Notes under the pieces: model-generated
Databases searched by the model: none
Told to the model about the DNA's origin: nothing
What the model saw: the letters and a program-made list of their open reading frames with translations, nothing else
Assembly (NCBI GenBank): GCA_023014485.1
Contig: JAJOZX010000088.1
Location: forward strand, 62,001 to 126,000
DNA: 64,000 nt
Source of the DNA: Bathynomus jamesi
Taxonomy: Eukaryota; Arthropoda; Malacostraca; Isopoda; Cirolanidae
Direction of reading: 5' to 3'
Shown: one piece after another, positions 1-10,984 of the stretch
How the letters are laid out: each line of letters starts with the position of its first letter
Position numbering within the stretch: the stretch's first letter is position 1
Made by a program: the position numbers and the translations under genes

Positions 1-1
1 C

Positions 2-1018
2 CTTAATGAGACTTATGAATCGATGAAACTGCTGCTAAGATTCATCAAATATAAGGACCACACATGGAATATTTGTGGCGACCTTAAAGTTGTATCATTA
101 CTTCTTGGGTTACAGTTGGGCTACACAAAGCATATGTGCTTTTTGTGTCTATGGAACAGCAGAGATGACAAGAACCACTACAAAAAACATGATTGGCCAT
201 CTAGAACTGAACATGTTGTTGGTAAATACAATGGGAAACACCCAGCACTTATTGACCCTCAGAAAGTACATCTTCCACCACTTAACATTAAACTTGGCCT
301 TATGAAAAATTTCGTGAAGGGTATGGATCATCAAGGTAGTGGTTTCCAATATTTAAAGGATAAATTCAAAGGAATATTGACAGATGCTAAGCTAGAAGCT
401 GGAGTTTTCACTGGACCACAGATCCGCAGTGTCATCCACGACTCATCGTTTCCATCTAACCTAAATGAGAATGAACTAGGAGCATGGACATCTTTCGTTG
501 AAGTTGTCAAAAATTTTCTTGGAAACCACAAAGCTGAAAACCACCGTAAACTCGTAGAAAACATGCTTAAATCTTATGAAATAATGGGATGCAGAATGTC
601 TTTGAAAATTCATTTTTTACATTCTCATCTTGACTTCTTCCCGGCCAACCTTGGGGCTGTAAGTGACGAGCATGGTGAGCGCTTCCACCAACAGATCTCA
701 GTTATGGAAAACAGATACCAAGGTAATTTCAACCCAAATATGATGGGGGATTATTGTTGGTTCCTGCAGAAGGAGAGCTCGTCATCCTACAGCGACAAAG
801 GAAGAGGACACACCAAAGTTTCACTTAAGAACAGGAATTTGCCTTTCAGTAGTAACAACAAAATACTAACGCGCTTTGGGTGGATGGTTGGGCGCAGGGG
901 TGGTAACTCCGCCAGCGGAATTCCGCTGTCTGTCTTAAGCCAGAATAAAGGAGGAAAGACATCCCTGTTCACTAATTATTTAAGTATGCTTAACATAAAA
1001 CGTGGCACGGAAAAGTAG
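2..1018 (+). CDS. Transposon-type GERFHQ-family protein, 5' partial
   Basis: An uninterrupted frame enters from the left edge and ends at a stop at 1016-1018; the first in-window Met is at 23. The early part has a cysteine-containing patch (MCFLCLWNSR). Residues around 200-255 carry the motif SHLDFFPANLGAVSDEHGER followed by FHQ and, shortly after, NPNMMGDYCWFLQ. I know this combination from highly repetitive, uncharacterised invertebrate proteins that behave like transposon products, but I cannot name the superfamily. A second copy of the C-terminal motif lies at 6497-6682. The about 70 residues after the motif are low in recognisable signal. The lack of stops over about 340 codons suggests a recent or still selected copy. 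The catalytic mechanism is not deduced. Confidence 0.7.
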   Translation, partial: LNETYESMKLLLRFIKYKDHTWNICGDLKVVSLLLGLQLGYTKHMCFLCLWNSRDDKNHYKKHDWPSRTEHVVGKYNGKHPALIDPQKVHLPPLNIKLGLMKNFVKGMDHQGSGFQYLKDKFKGILTDAKLEAGVFTGPQIRSVIHDSSFPSNLNENELGAWTSFVEVVKNFLGNHKAENHRKLVENMLKSYEIMGCRMSLKIHFLHSHLDFFPANLGAVSDEHGERFHQQISVMENRYQGNFNPNMMGDYCWFLQKESSSSYSDKGRGHTKVSLKNRNLPFSSNNKILTRFGWMVGRRGGNSASGIPLSVLSQNKGGKTSLFTNYLSMLNIKRGTEK

Positions 1019-1367
1019 CTTAGACGGCTTTCGTAATAGAAGCGGGTGAGAAAAAAAATGAAAAATAGGGGTTTTCGGTTACACAAAATCTGGACGTGAT
1101 AGAGAAATTTTGATATCAGATCTGAAATCAGCATCAGCGCTTTAGTAGGAATCAGTAGTTCACGTGTCTGTAACAAAAAAAAAGTTGAAATTTGTTGCCT
1201 AGTGTAATCAGTGTATTTTAGTTCATTTACATAAAAATTTAACAGTACTTGTTTTCATTTTGATCCGTGTTTTTTTTCTTTTAAAAACATTAACATGTAC
1301 TTGTTTTGAAAGGGTAAACTAATAAAGAATGTAAACATTATCATATAGCAATTATTTTAGTACATAC
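1019..1367. other. AT-rich spacer
   Basis: No coding signal, inverted repeat or tandem array stands out between the GERFHQ ORF and the Harbinger fragment. Several A- and T-runs are present. Confidence 0.5.
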
Positions 1368-1830
1368 CTTAATACTGTCATTCAGCACAGATATGATAGT
1401 TGTACATGTCTCCATGATAATATGTCCAAGACTCTGTGCAGAGATTGCAGTGGTGAACTTCAAATCCTCGAAACACTGCGCTGTTGCAAGGAAACGTAAA
1501 GTATTCGAAAGTCGTTCACTTGGTGAAACTGCATCTCTCATGTTTGTGTCTTCCTTCTTTATGAAAGGCATAAACATCTTCAACACATCTATGAAAGCTC
1601 CATGGTCCATCGCAGGAAATTTTTATACTCTGCGTGCGATTATATCACTAGCTCCTACAGTAGATTATCATGAGAAAACTCGGGTTTCTTATGCCACTCT
1701 TTCATCCAAATTCTGGCGTGTTTTTTCTTGAGCTCCTCTGTTGCCAGAGCAAGAATGATTGCTATACATGCAGCTTCACTCATGTTGTTGTCCAGCCGCG
1801 CCACCGAGACTAACTGAAGATTGTGCAATC
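1368..1830 (-). pseudogene. PIF/Harbinger transposase N-terminal exon, broken
   Basis: Read on the minus strand, the region gives the N-terminal part of a HARBI1-like transposase: ELKKKHARIWMKEWHKKPEF, then HAEYKNFLR, then (after a one-base frameshift near 1615) MDHGAFIDVLKMFMPFIKKE, SERLSNTLRFLATAQCFEDL and SAQSLGHIIMETC. This is the helix-turn-helix region that precedes the DDE_Tnp_4 catalytic domain in PIF/Harbinger elements; the catalytic part is absent. Stops occur after SHDNLL. Coding similarity ends at SIK followed by GTATGT, a plausible splice donor (exon edge at 1368), consistent with intron-containing Harbinger genes. No TIRs were found, so this is a truncated relic. Confidence 0.7.
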
Positions 1831-2071
1831 TCCTTACAAGTGTATGGGAAACAACAACGCTTGCACAGTCACAATGATTGTCACTCATGATTGATCGTCT
1901 ATGGGGGCCTTTAGTGTTATGCAGCAAACGTAATAGCAAATACCTGTCATAAGAGAAAAGTTCCGTAAGATATGCACATTACAACATAAGTCGAAATAAT
2001 AGCGCAGCATTATGTATACGCAAAATATAGGCTAATTGTCGTTTTCGTACATACATACATTATAATATATA

Positions 2072-4038
2072 TTAGGGTGTCTCTTATTTTCGAAGTGTTG
2101 ATTTTCTTTAGGTTGCGCCCCCTCAACCAGTTCCATTGGTTGAAAAAAACATCACATATAAAATTGTTTTTGGATTGAACAAGTTTTTAGAGGTCGCCCC
2201 CGCTTATTAAAGTTCATAAAATATAGCTATTATTTATGCAATTAATATTTGAAATTACTAGCAGTTGTCAAGTATACTAAACATATGTTTTTAATTAATT
2301 AATCATCATATTTATGATGAATTCAATTAAATGAATATTTGTTTCGATACAACAGCTTCAAACACGGGTCAATATAGTGGAGCCTGTGCTCTCATCGAAG
2401 CAAAATTGGGACATGATGTTTTGTACTTGCCTTGTAGACACCATGTTTTAGATTTATTGTTGGGAGCTGCATTTGAAGCAACATTGGGATCTACATCAAC
2501 TGGTCTAGAGATATTGATCTTTAAGCGTTTTCGTGACAATTGGACTTCTGTTGATCAAAGCCAGTTCCAAACAGGTGAGACAGACACGATTACTAAAGAA
2601 GCAATTATCCAGTCTAAAACTGAACTAATTCAGTTTGCTAGATCCCAGGCACCTATGCTACGGGATGACTATCAAGAACTTTGGATCTGTCCATCATCTT
2701 TCTTGGAGGTGTCCCCAATAAAGGCATCAAGTTTCGTGCACCAGGTGCCATGCATCGAGCTCGCTGGATGTCCAAAGCGCTCTATTCTATCAAGATGTGG
2801 CTTTTTCGAAACCAGTTCAAGATGACTAAGACTGAAGAACGAGGAATTCGAGATCTTTCCCTTTTTTCTGTTCTCATCTATATGAAGGCTTGGACAACAT
2901 CCTCACTCCCTATTGAAACCTCATTTAATGACTGGCTCCTTATGAGGTCATTGATTAATTATCCTAACAAAAAGATTTCTGATGCAACTAAAAAAAGCTC
3001 TCTAACCACTTATGGTACCTGTCTGAAGAAGCAGTTGGTCTTGCTTTCTTTGATGAGCGAATTACTACAGATGTAAAGAAACGCATGGTAAAGGCATTAG
3101 AAGATTAGTCCACTGATAGACCACCCAAGCGTCCTCGGATTCCTGAATCGACCTTCTGCTCTGGTGAAGGACTACACCAACTTGTTACAAGAAATACTAG
3201 AGAATTCTTTACTAAGCTGAATTTGCCAGAAGGATTTCTGAACAAGGCACCCAGCACTTGGACATCCAACTGTGAATATTTAAGGGCCAGAGCTATTGTT
3301 GCAGCTCTATCTGTTGTAAATGACCGGGCAGAACGTGCAGTAGCTTTAGTTCAAGAGCTGAATAAGAAATTGACAGTGGGGGAAGAGCAGCTCCAGTTCC
3401 TGCTCCAAATTGTTGCAAAACACCGCCAGAGTCACCCAGTTCCATCAAAAACTGTTCTTCTCAAAAAATAACCATCAATGAGGTCGCACCTTAAAATACA
3501 CCATATTGTATAATCATTGTATATTAAATAAATGTTGTATAAGGAAATAATGCTAATTAAAGTAATTAAAGTATGTAAATAGCACTGGCATTTTGAATTT
3601 ATCTCTATATAATAAACTAATGTTTTTTTTTGTAGCAATGCTTCATTGCTGATTGTATATAAAAAAAGAGCCAGGAAGGATTTTGGATAGGAGAAAAAGG
3701 ATTGGGATAAAGAAGGATTGAGGACCAAAGGATGGATTATAACAACATCAAGGATAGGTTAGAAAAGGATCAATGATAAATAAGAAGGCCTATACTTATA
3801 AAAAAGAATCAAACTAAAAAAAGAAGGAAGGAATTATGTGTATAATGAGCATAATCATATGTCAGGAGCTATTATGCCATGGTCACCATTTTTATTAGCC
3901 GGGGGCGACCCCTAAATATGAGCCAATTTGTGTCAAACTTTCAAGTTTTAGTTTCTATGCTAAATGAAACTATTTTAGGGGGCGCAGATAAAATAATTCA
4001 ACATTTCAATTTTTGACTACCCAATAAGAGACACCCTA

Positions 4039-4040
<2 letters not shown>
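2072..4040 (+). mobile_element. TIR DNA transposon, TTAGGGTGTCTC ends
   Basis: The left end starts TTAGGGTGTCTCTTATT at 2072 and the right end (4024-4040) is its exact inverse. Inverted similarity continues inward about 120 bp: GCGCCCCCT at 2116-2124 has its inverse near 3978-3987, and GGTCGCCCCCGCTTATTAAA (about 2192-2211) mirrors a variant at about 3895-3912. Both flanks are TA-rich, so the target duplication cannot be read. The interior holds the frameshifted transposase 2331-3471. At about 2 kb it is an internally deleted derivative: the N-terminal half of the transposase seen at 14837-15900 is missing. Confidence 0.75.
2331..3471 (+). pseudogene. DTTASNTG/ARWM-type transposase, C-terminal half
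   Basis: Three overlapping frames together give one protein: CFDTTASNTG (about 2340), LPCRHHVLDLLL, FKRFRDNW; then GGVPNKGIKFRAPGAMHRAR-WM and ALYSIKMWLFRNQF (from 2681); then the C-terminus STWTSNCEYLRARAIVAALS and ERAVALVQELNKKL (3223-3471). The order D...C-x-x-H...RW...E resembles RNase-H-fold transposases of the hAT type, but the family itself is one I know only as an uncharacterised, abundant arthropod repeat. Assignment of the D, C/H, RW and E roles is inference. It is a pseudogene because of two frameshifts and loss of the N-terminus. It is paralogous to 14837-17232. Confidence 0.7.

Positions 4041-4050
<10 letters not shown>

Positions 4051-4081
<31 letters not shown>
4051..4081. repeat. 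(GA)n microsatellite
   Basis: About fifteen GA units directly follow a short (AT)n at the right border of the TIR element. Confidence 0.95.
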
Positions 4082-4083
<2 letters not shown>

Positions 4084-5016
4084 GCGGGGCTGTGGGGAGT
4101 ATGTGCTGAATGGATTGTACACAGTATAGAAGAGCCAGGGATAGGGAATGTTAAATTGTTCTATCTTATTTAATTTCGTTCTTAAGCTTCAGATTTTACT
4201 TGATTCTTAATTAAGAACAATGCATATAAATCCAGTTAATAATAATCACGAATAATATTCCAGTAATAATCGTGAATAAGAATTGACGCTCAGGGTATGT
4301 AATATGTATTAGTTTTCATTTATTATTATTATCGACATAAATAAAAAATACAAAGCCAATGTTATAGGTGTGTTGTCATTACTATACAAAGAGTCCGAGG
4401 CTGGACATGGGCGTTGGATAACGATACATAATGTGTATTTAATTCTAGGTTACACACGTGAAATGACTAGTAATAGAGTAATGCACACTAGTCCTAGCTT
4501 TTTATTAGTATTCTGTTATTAATCGATATTTCAGCATGTTTTTAGGCGAAAATTACATTCATAGTATTTTTATATCGGTAGTTAAAATTACTGCACAGCT
4601 TCAAATCGCTGAAAATGGGTGATTTTGATGTGAATACGTGATAGATTGTTGAATAATGTGTTCTGTTTCGTATGAGCGGAATGCTTGAGGGGTTATAAAA
4701 CATTTAGTTGTCTAAGTTCGCTATTGATCTCGACCTTACATTCGTAAATAAAATGTGTTATCCTGATTACAATAAAGTAAGCTGCAACAGGTTATATCAG
4801 ATGGGTACTTAAATACTGCCTCTTTGCGAAAGGTTTTCCTTTCTATAAGCAAATATTGCATGGCTCAAGATCTGAAGAGATACATTTTGGCAAAGAGCTG
4901 ATGTACCATATGAAAATCATAAAACGTTTCGGGTGAAATCGAAAATCGAAGTGACTGAAAATATGCGTACTGGACTTCTCCCCAGCACATATATATATAT
5001 AACACGTGAATAATAT
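4082..5016. other. AT-rich region without recognised features
   Basis: No ORF with recognisable motifs and no clear TIR pair. One short (TA)n lies just before the PLE inverted pair. Confidence 0.5.
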
Positions 5017-5172
5017 TTATGATGAAACCAACCACGAAGGAAAAAGGAACACAGATTCGTGCTCAAACGCTTTTGTCTAATGACATCCTCAGTGTTCCTG
5101 AGGATGTCATTGAACGAAAGCGTTTGAGCACCATTCTGTGTTTCCTTTTTCCTTCGTGGTTATTTTCATCAT
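5017..5172. repeat. Inverted pair of Penelope-like (PLE) ends
   Basis: Two copies of a PLE-associated terminal motif face each other. The left arm contains AACCACGAAGG and the right arm CCTTCGTGGTT, with arms of about 70 bp meeting near 5095. Each arm carries a CUGAGGA-N-stem-AAA core: the minus-strand copy is at about 5059-5091 and the plus-strand copy at 5097-5132. The same motif ends the GIY-YIG PLE copies at 36066-36102 and 62559-62594, which links this hairpin to that family. Confidence 0.7.
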
Positions 5173-6496
5173 ATATATATATATATATATTATTCATGCA
5201 CAAGAAAGGAACCGAACATCTAGAATGAGATGTTCCTTACAACCTATCCTGAAAAAAAACGTTTAACATTTAACGTGCTAAAAAAGTTTAAAAATACTCA
5301 CAAACTGGTAAAGGGTGTGAAGTATTAACCAACCTTCTGTTGTAGAGTTCGCATAAAGAATCAAGTTTACGATTAGAATCTGGGCTTAAATACCTTAATC
5401 TCTCTCTATAACAGTACACAGATAGTTTCCAGATTTCACCATAATTTCAATTCGTTGTGTACTTGCACTATATATTTTGACTAACGACTACCAACAGATT
5501 TCATAGTTTGTTAATGAGAAAAACGAATGTTTTTTATATCTGTAGCCATGTACCTTTGCAACGATGAAAATTAGGATCTCTTCCTTCAATGTACAAATAA
5601 ACATATCCAGCAACTTATATTCCAAACGTTTTTAAACGTATTATAATGTATTACAACGTATTATAACGTTATGGAAATTCTGCAATCCTTGACACATTTG
5701 TATAATTACGGGAAGCTGCTGAAAATGTGGATTAGTAAACTATTGGAAAGAAATTATATTAATCATGGAAGCTAATTGTTTAAAGTAATGTTTTAAATTT
5801 ATAGAATGAACATAAACAAACATATTTAAATTAGAACTCTCCCCCCCCCCCCTCACTAAACCAAAACCCCGTTTTTTGTATTGCCGATGTGTGGAGAAAA
5901 TGGATTTGGCAACATTTAGGGTAATACTGTTAAAATGAGTTTGATGGTCCTATAATCATTAATCAATTTTCAATCTTGCATATTTCAGCCATTTTAAAAT
6001 AAACATTTGTTTATAGAGGTGTTATAGAGGTGTTTCAATCTTGCATATTTCAGCCATTTTAAAATAAACATTTGTTTATAGAGGTGTATTTCGTGTTTTC
6101 GTCTACACATTCTGCATTATAAAAATGCTTCTGTTTTTCATTCACCGTATAATGGAATTCGTGTTATAATTGAAGGGATATTAATTTAGGTATTCGTCAA
6201 AAATAATAAATTAACTACAATAGGAATAAATCACCGAGTTTCATTTCTGAGTAAAAGTATTTAAAATATATCGTCCATGTTACATGATAAAGCGCTTTGA
6301 AATTAAATTTTTACATTTGAAACACTATAAAAGGAAACGTGTTTACAGCTACCATCTCTGAATATGAATACATAATACACCTATATAGTAATTTTTCCAC
6401 GCCGATTCCGAAATAATGTTAATTTTCGCCATCACGTACAGGTTTTCACAAAATGTCATATTTTATATTACACATTGTAAGTAATTTTCATTAAAA
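5173..6496. other. AT-rich region
   Basis: No gene recognised. It contains a C-run near 5841-5852 and the local duplication listed at 5968-6086. Confidence 0.5.
5968..6086 (+). repeat. 55-bp direct tandem duplication
   Basis: A unit beginning TTTCAATCTTGCATATTTC and ending TTATAGAGGTGT occurs at 5968-6022 and again at 6033-6086, essentially identical, with about 10 bp between. Period 65 bp. A recent local duplication. Confidence 0.9.
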
Positions 6497-6682
6497 TTGA
6501 CTAGCCAGGACATCAAAGAAATGGAGGAGGGAGATCAGGGAAAGTGGGATATCAGCATGATGGCTGATTACTGCTGGACGTTGAAACAGGATACTCCAGA
6601 ATTATTACATAAAAGAAAAGGAACAGCTCGTACATTCGAGACTAAAAGGCATAGATCTCACAAGAAAACTCAGGACAAATAA
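6497..6682 (+). pseudogene. C-terminal fragment of a GERFHQ-family protein
   Basis: The short frame reads QDIKEMEEGDQGKWDISMMA then DYCWTLKQDTPE, matching the block after GERFHQ in the 2-1018 ORF (ISVMENRYQGNFNPNMMGDY). Everything upstream is missing, so this is a 5'-truncated remnant of the same transposon-type family. The tail is basic (KRHRSHKKTQ). Confidence 0.7.
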
Positions 6683-7223
6683 AGATGGATATGTAATTGA
6701 TGTTAATAGCCTTCTTTCTTTTTAAAGTTGTTTGCATTTGTAATTAGCAAAACAAAGCGAAATAGGTACCTAATGTAAATTGAAATAAATAATATTTATT
6801 TATGTTGTTGTTTTTCCCTTCCAGTTTACAGAAAATCCTTACGTGATAGATGAACGTTTTAAAGCATAGTACAGGAGAGAGAGATTGGAAGGAAATAGAG
6901 AACTTTAAAGAGAAAGCGAAAATTTAAGAGTAAAGAGATCAGGTTCCGAATGAAAATTCGACAATACTTTTATGCGGTGTAAATGTTTCTAACGGGGATT
7001 TAAGACAAAGTAAGCAGCTGGCCTTTTCAAAAGGAGCCCATTGCATTACTTTGAAATACGTTAATGACATTCCACCCCACAAATTAACTTACGTCTGAAT
7101 GACATACGTTTAGTTTCATAGACTTAAGGTACTTATCCGCTAATTTGAGAGCAATATCATAAGTGCCCCTACATTTCTGCAGTCAAAATGTTTTAGACAT
7201 CGAGATTATCAAAATCTTTATTC

Positions 7224-7262
<39 letters not shown>
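6683..7262. other. Non-coding, ends in (TA)n
   Basis: Nothing recognised; a perfect (TA)n tract occupies about 7227-7261 and served as the target of the following MITE. Confidence 0.5.
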
Positions 7263-7266
<4 letters not shown>

Positions 7267-7484
7267 GAACCAAATGTAGATGGACAGTAAATGATAACGT
7301 TTATTTTGAGAATACATATTTAATTTTTTTGTATACTATAATACAAAATAAAATTTAAATAAATTTAGTTATAATATTTAATATAATATAACACAAACAC
7401 CATAGTTATAATGAACACCATAGTTATAATATAATATAACAAACCGTATTCAACCTACTGTCCACCTACTTTTGGTTCACCGTG
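7263..7484. mobile_element. Mariner-type MITE (GGGTGAACC ends)
   Basis: A 222-bp non-coding element. The left end GGTGAACCAAA(T)GTAG and GGACAGTA is mirrored at the right end (TACTGTCC...TTTGGTTCACC). TA dinucleotides flank both sides. Interior AT-rich, with a local repeat of ACACCATAGTTATAAT. TIR style and TA target fit Tc1/mariner. Confidence 0.75.
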
Positions 7485-7490
7485 TATATA

Positions 7491-8864
7491 CAGGGTGTTT
7501 CAAAAGTCCCTCATTATTTTTAAAATTTTCTTAAAATAGCAATTACAAGAGGAACCAAATGACAATTTGGTTGCTGAGTCTACGATTCATGAGAATTTTG
7601 GTGGCATCAAACTTGGCTTCATAAGTCTACTGGAAAGTCACTGGTACACCTCAACGTGGGCACCGTCTTTTTCGAAACAAGCGAGCCACCGTTTTACGCA
7701 TTCTTGGCCGACATTGGACAACATTTCGGGAGTAACAGAAACACACGCATTCCTGATCCGTTCTTCTAGTGTGGGGAGGACTCGCGGCTTGGTGGCGTAC
7801 ACTTTGCTCTTAATGTAGCCCCACAAAAAGAAGTCGCATGGGGTAAGATCAGGCGAGCGAGCAGCAGCCCATTCGATGGGACCACGGCGACCAATCCACC
7901 GATCCGGGAACTGCTTATTCAGAAATGAGCGAACCTCACGCGAGTAATGAGCAGGGGCACCGTCTTGCTGGAAAATGACTTCTTGCATGTCAGCTACAGC
8001 TGACAGTTGGGGGATGCAGAACTCCTGAAGCATACGAAGGTAATTGTCTCCGTTGACGTTCACGGAATTTCCATCTTGATCCCGGAAGAAGAACGGACCA
8101 ATCAGCCCAGCTGAGGAGATGGCACACCAGACGACCAATTTCGGCGTGTCCCTTTCATGTTCACGGATCTCCGCAGGATTGTGAGTTCCCCAGATGCGGG
8201 TGTTGTGCCGATTGACGCGACCAGAAAGGTGGAAGAGAGCTTCGTCGCTGAACCACATGTGCTCCAGGATCGATGGGTCTCTTTCGTAGTGATGCAGCAG
8301 TGTCTCACACATCTCCACCCGGCAATCGTAGTCTTGAGGTTCCAGCTTCTGAACCACCTGGATCTTGTACGGATACAGCTTGAGACCACGCCGCAAAATC
8401 CGTTGGATAGATGTCGCGCTGATGTTCAGTTCCGCAGCAGCTCGCCGAATGGACTTTCCTTGACTCTGAGTAAACGCCTCACGGACAGTTTCGACATTCT
8501 CCTCACTCCGCCCACTTCGAGGTCTTCCTGATCGTGATTTGTCCTTTACGGATCCGGTCTCCATAAACTTCCGGTGGGTGGCGACGATGGTGTTCCTATC
8601 CGGTGCATAATGCTGTCCGTAGACTGCCCGGAATCGTCGCTGCACTTCGACCACAGATTGAAAAACCTCCTGCCATGCAGCGATTTTACACCTCTGCTCT
8701 AGAGTCAGCATGGTAGCAGAAGAAAACGGAGCAAAACTTCAAATGTAGACTCAACAAAATTCTCAACTACTGAGTAAGAGTTTACCACAAGATGAACGTC
8801 GTTGGTCGATTAGCTGCAAAGAAAATTGAAAATCAAATTAGTGAGGGACTTTTGAAACACCCGG
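7491..8864 (-). mobile_element. Mariner element, apparently full length
   Basis: Terminal inverted repeats: the left end (7491) reads CAGGGTGTTTCAAAAGTCCC and the right end, inverted (8864 inward), CCGGGTGTTTCAAAAGTCCC. TA flanks both ends. The element is 1374 bp with one long minus-strand transposase ORF between the TIRs, the compact layout of an IS630-Tc1-mariner element. It is inserted in a (TA)n context. Confidence 0.9.
7638..8711 (-). CDS. Mariner-like transposase (DD41D type, variant spacing)
   Basis: An intact 357-residue ORF. N-terminus: helix-turn-helix region (EQRCKIAAWQEVF; GRPRSGRSEENVE) that binds the TIRs. Catalytic core: FSDEALFHLSG (first Asp), FQQDGAPAHYSREV (second Asp), RWIGRRGPIEW and ARSPDLTPCDFFLWG (third Asp in the CDF segment). 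Counting from the second to the third Asp gives 42 intervening residues rather than the 41 of the sibling copy at 49910-50509, because of one extra Ala codon (GCT GCT GCT) before RSPDL. The enzyme cuts and pastes the element at TA sites in the nucleus. No stops or frameshifts, so it may be young. Start chosen at MLTLEQRCKI, close inside the TIR. Confidence 0.9.
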   Translation of the reverse strand: MLTLEQRCKIAAWQEVFQSVVEVQRRFRAVYGQHYAPDRNTIVATHRKFMETGSVKDKSRSGRPRSGRSEENVETVREAFTQSQGKSIRRAAAELNISATSIQRILRRGLKLYPYKIQVVQKLEPQDYDCRVEMCETLLHHYERDPSILEHMWFSDEALFHLSGRVNRHNTRIWGTHNPAEIREHERDTPKLVVWCAISSAGLIGPFFFRDQDGNSVNVNGDNYLRMLQEFCIPQLSAVADMQEVIFQQDGAPAHYSREVRSFLNKQFPDRWIGRRGPIEWAAARSPDLTPCDFFLWGYIKSKVYATKPRVLPTLEERIRNACVSVTPEMLSNVGQECVKRWLACFEKDGAHVEVYQ

Positions 8865-8876
8865 TATATATAATAT

Positions 8877-8908
<32 letters not shown>

Positions 8909-9248
8909 CTAACTTTGTAAACATTAAATTGTTCATACGTGAATTAGTGATGTAAACAGTTTTTAAAATATGAACTAGAGATGAAGTGAAAACCTAATGA
9001 TGATGCAGTCCTATATTAGTTTAAGCGTTGTATTCGTAGCCTTGAGGTGTGCTTCGGTCAGGCCAACTAATCTTTTACGCGTGTTGTCGTTCGTCGTTTT
9101 CTATGTTTTTCCCCTTTATTGCGTATTTCTCTGCGTTACACGATCTTTATATTTGTCGTTCATAAAACATGGTGGTAGGACGACTCAGTTGCGGACAGCC
9201 GTTGCGGAACTCGATACCGTATTTTAAATTGATGGTACGGATATTAAC

Positions 9249-9298
<50 letters not shown>

Positions 9299-9664
9299 GA
9301 ATATAAGTCTGATGTGTGAGAATGTTGCTCCCCCTGCAGTTAGAAGTGACGTGGATTAAGATAAAACTAACGGGGCAGCGAAGACGATGGAGCGCACTGG
9401 AACGAATATTTGTTTGCTTGTTTGTTTGTTTTTGTCTGTTTTTGTTTGTGTTTGTCTTATGAAAGACCATGAAGGAACCTCAGGAGGAATTTCTTTTTAT
9501 TTTTTTTAATCTCTGCATATTTTTTTTTTTTTTTGCGAAAGACCATGACAGACCTTATAAAGGACCGTCATGAAGGACGGTGAAGGATCCTCATGATCCG
9601 TCATGAAGGACAGTGAGGGGGAAATTTTCAAATTAATCCATATCTGTCTCCCCAAACGCGGCTA
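8865..9664. other. Microsatellite-rich spacer
   Basis: Holds (TA)n at 8865-8908 and about 9251-9289, a TTTG-type run near 9413-9448, a T-run near 9520-9534 and loose repeats of CATGAAGGAC around 9565-9620. No coding signal recognised. Confidence 0.6.
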
Positions 9665-10216
9665 TACTACTAGTGGTCAATAAGGCGAAGAAGATGCTAC
9701 GTTTTATAGCTAGGAATTTTGAGTACAAATCCCGATATTATAGTTCCTCTTTATAAATCATTTGTAAGAACTCATTTGGAATACACGATCCAATTTTGGA
9801 ATCCGCATATGCACAAAGATATAGATAAAATCGAAAGAGTTCAAAGACGAGCAACTAAGATTATTCCGTCACTTACAGTAGGTCGAAGTCGTACGAGGAT
9901 AGGCTTAAGGAGTTAAAATTGACTACACTCGAGACTAGGAGGCTAAGGGGTGATCTAATCCAGGTTTTTAACTTTATGAATGGGTTCGATAACGTAAATA
10001 GATAGCTTTTTCGAAATATCACAATATAATAGAACTAGAAATAACGGGTATAAGTTGACAAGTAAAAGGTTCAGGACAGCAGTTGCCAAAAAAATTTTTA
10101 AGCACAGAATAGTAAATAGCTGGAATAGTTTGCCAATAAATGTAATTAGTAGCACGTCTATAAACAAGTTTAAAAATCGATTAGACGCATATGTTGATGG
10201 ATTGAGTATAGTTTAA
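9665..10216 (+). pseudogene. LINE ORF2 C-terminal fragment
   Basis: Broken frames give KKMLRFIARNFEYKSR, VPLYKSFVRTHLEYTIQFWN, IERVQRRATKIIPSL and RRLRGDLIQVFNFMN. These align with the post-RT region of the LINE at 36.7-39.5 kb (GFIARNFEFKSK, LERVQRRARKLIPSL). The copy is 5' truncated and has several frameshifts, and its end (DAYVDGLSIV) precedes a LINE-type 3' untranslated region. This is the usual debris of target-primed reverse transcription. Confidence 0.8.
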
Positions 10217-10900
10217 GGTAGTAAAATTAAGGTTTTTGTGGTTCGGAACCCACGTAAAATTGTAGGTCCCCTCCGCCACCACAGAGGACATGCGCAATAC
10301 ACAACTACAACCACAGTTAGGTAGACCAGCCATGAGTGGATCCTAGGGTCTTTGTTTGTCTGAAACATTATAACAATTATTTTCATTCTCCATAAGGAAC
10401 AAGTACACGGGGATAGATACAGGAACCTTCCACTGATATTCTTCGCCGGAAAAAGATTTTCTCTATTCTCGTGGTGGCACAACATCGCAAAGTATGAACG
10501 ACTCAATATATCACTTGCCGCATAAACACCTTTCACGGCGGGAGACCCAAGTTGAAACTCGGCGACATTCAAAAAGTTGGCAGGCACATACACAAGACAA
10601 ACATCTAATTACAGAAAAGACGCTGACACACTTGTGGCGTTTCTACCGTCCCTATTTCATTTTTATTTTTTCTTCGCTTGGGTGGCTGAGTGTATGTAAG
10701 GTGAGGGTATGATGTGGAAAATCTGATTTTCTTTCTCAATTTCTGCTTCAACCCCTTTCCTGTAGAAGCATTTCATCACTTTGCCATGGAGAGTTTGCTT
10801 AATCCTTTTGTACCTAGCCTGGAGTAGGTCATGGGGTCTTCGTTAGCCTTACACCTAGGTAAATAAAGCTGTAAATATTTTGTATAAAATCAAAACATAT
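10217..10900 (+). repeat. LINE 3' untranslated region remnant
   Basis: Contains GGATCCTAGGGTCTTTGTT and later TCATGGGGTCTTCGTTAGCC, echoes of the 3' end of the intact LINE (GGATCTTAGGGTCTTTGTTA near 39975). It appears rearranged or duplicated. No ORF. Confidence 0.5.
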
Positions 10901-10984
10901 GTGCGAGGATTTGTGACGATACTAAATAGTTGATACACGATTAGCACAAAAATATTATGTTACTTTTTACAACTATGTGTGCAT

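Noticed and set aside
8157..8531. 124-residue plus-strand ORF
   Set aside because: Antisense of the intact mariner transposase.
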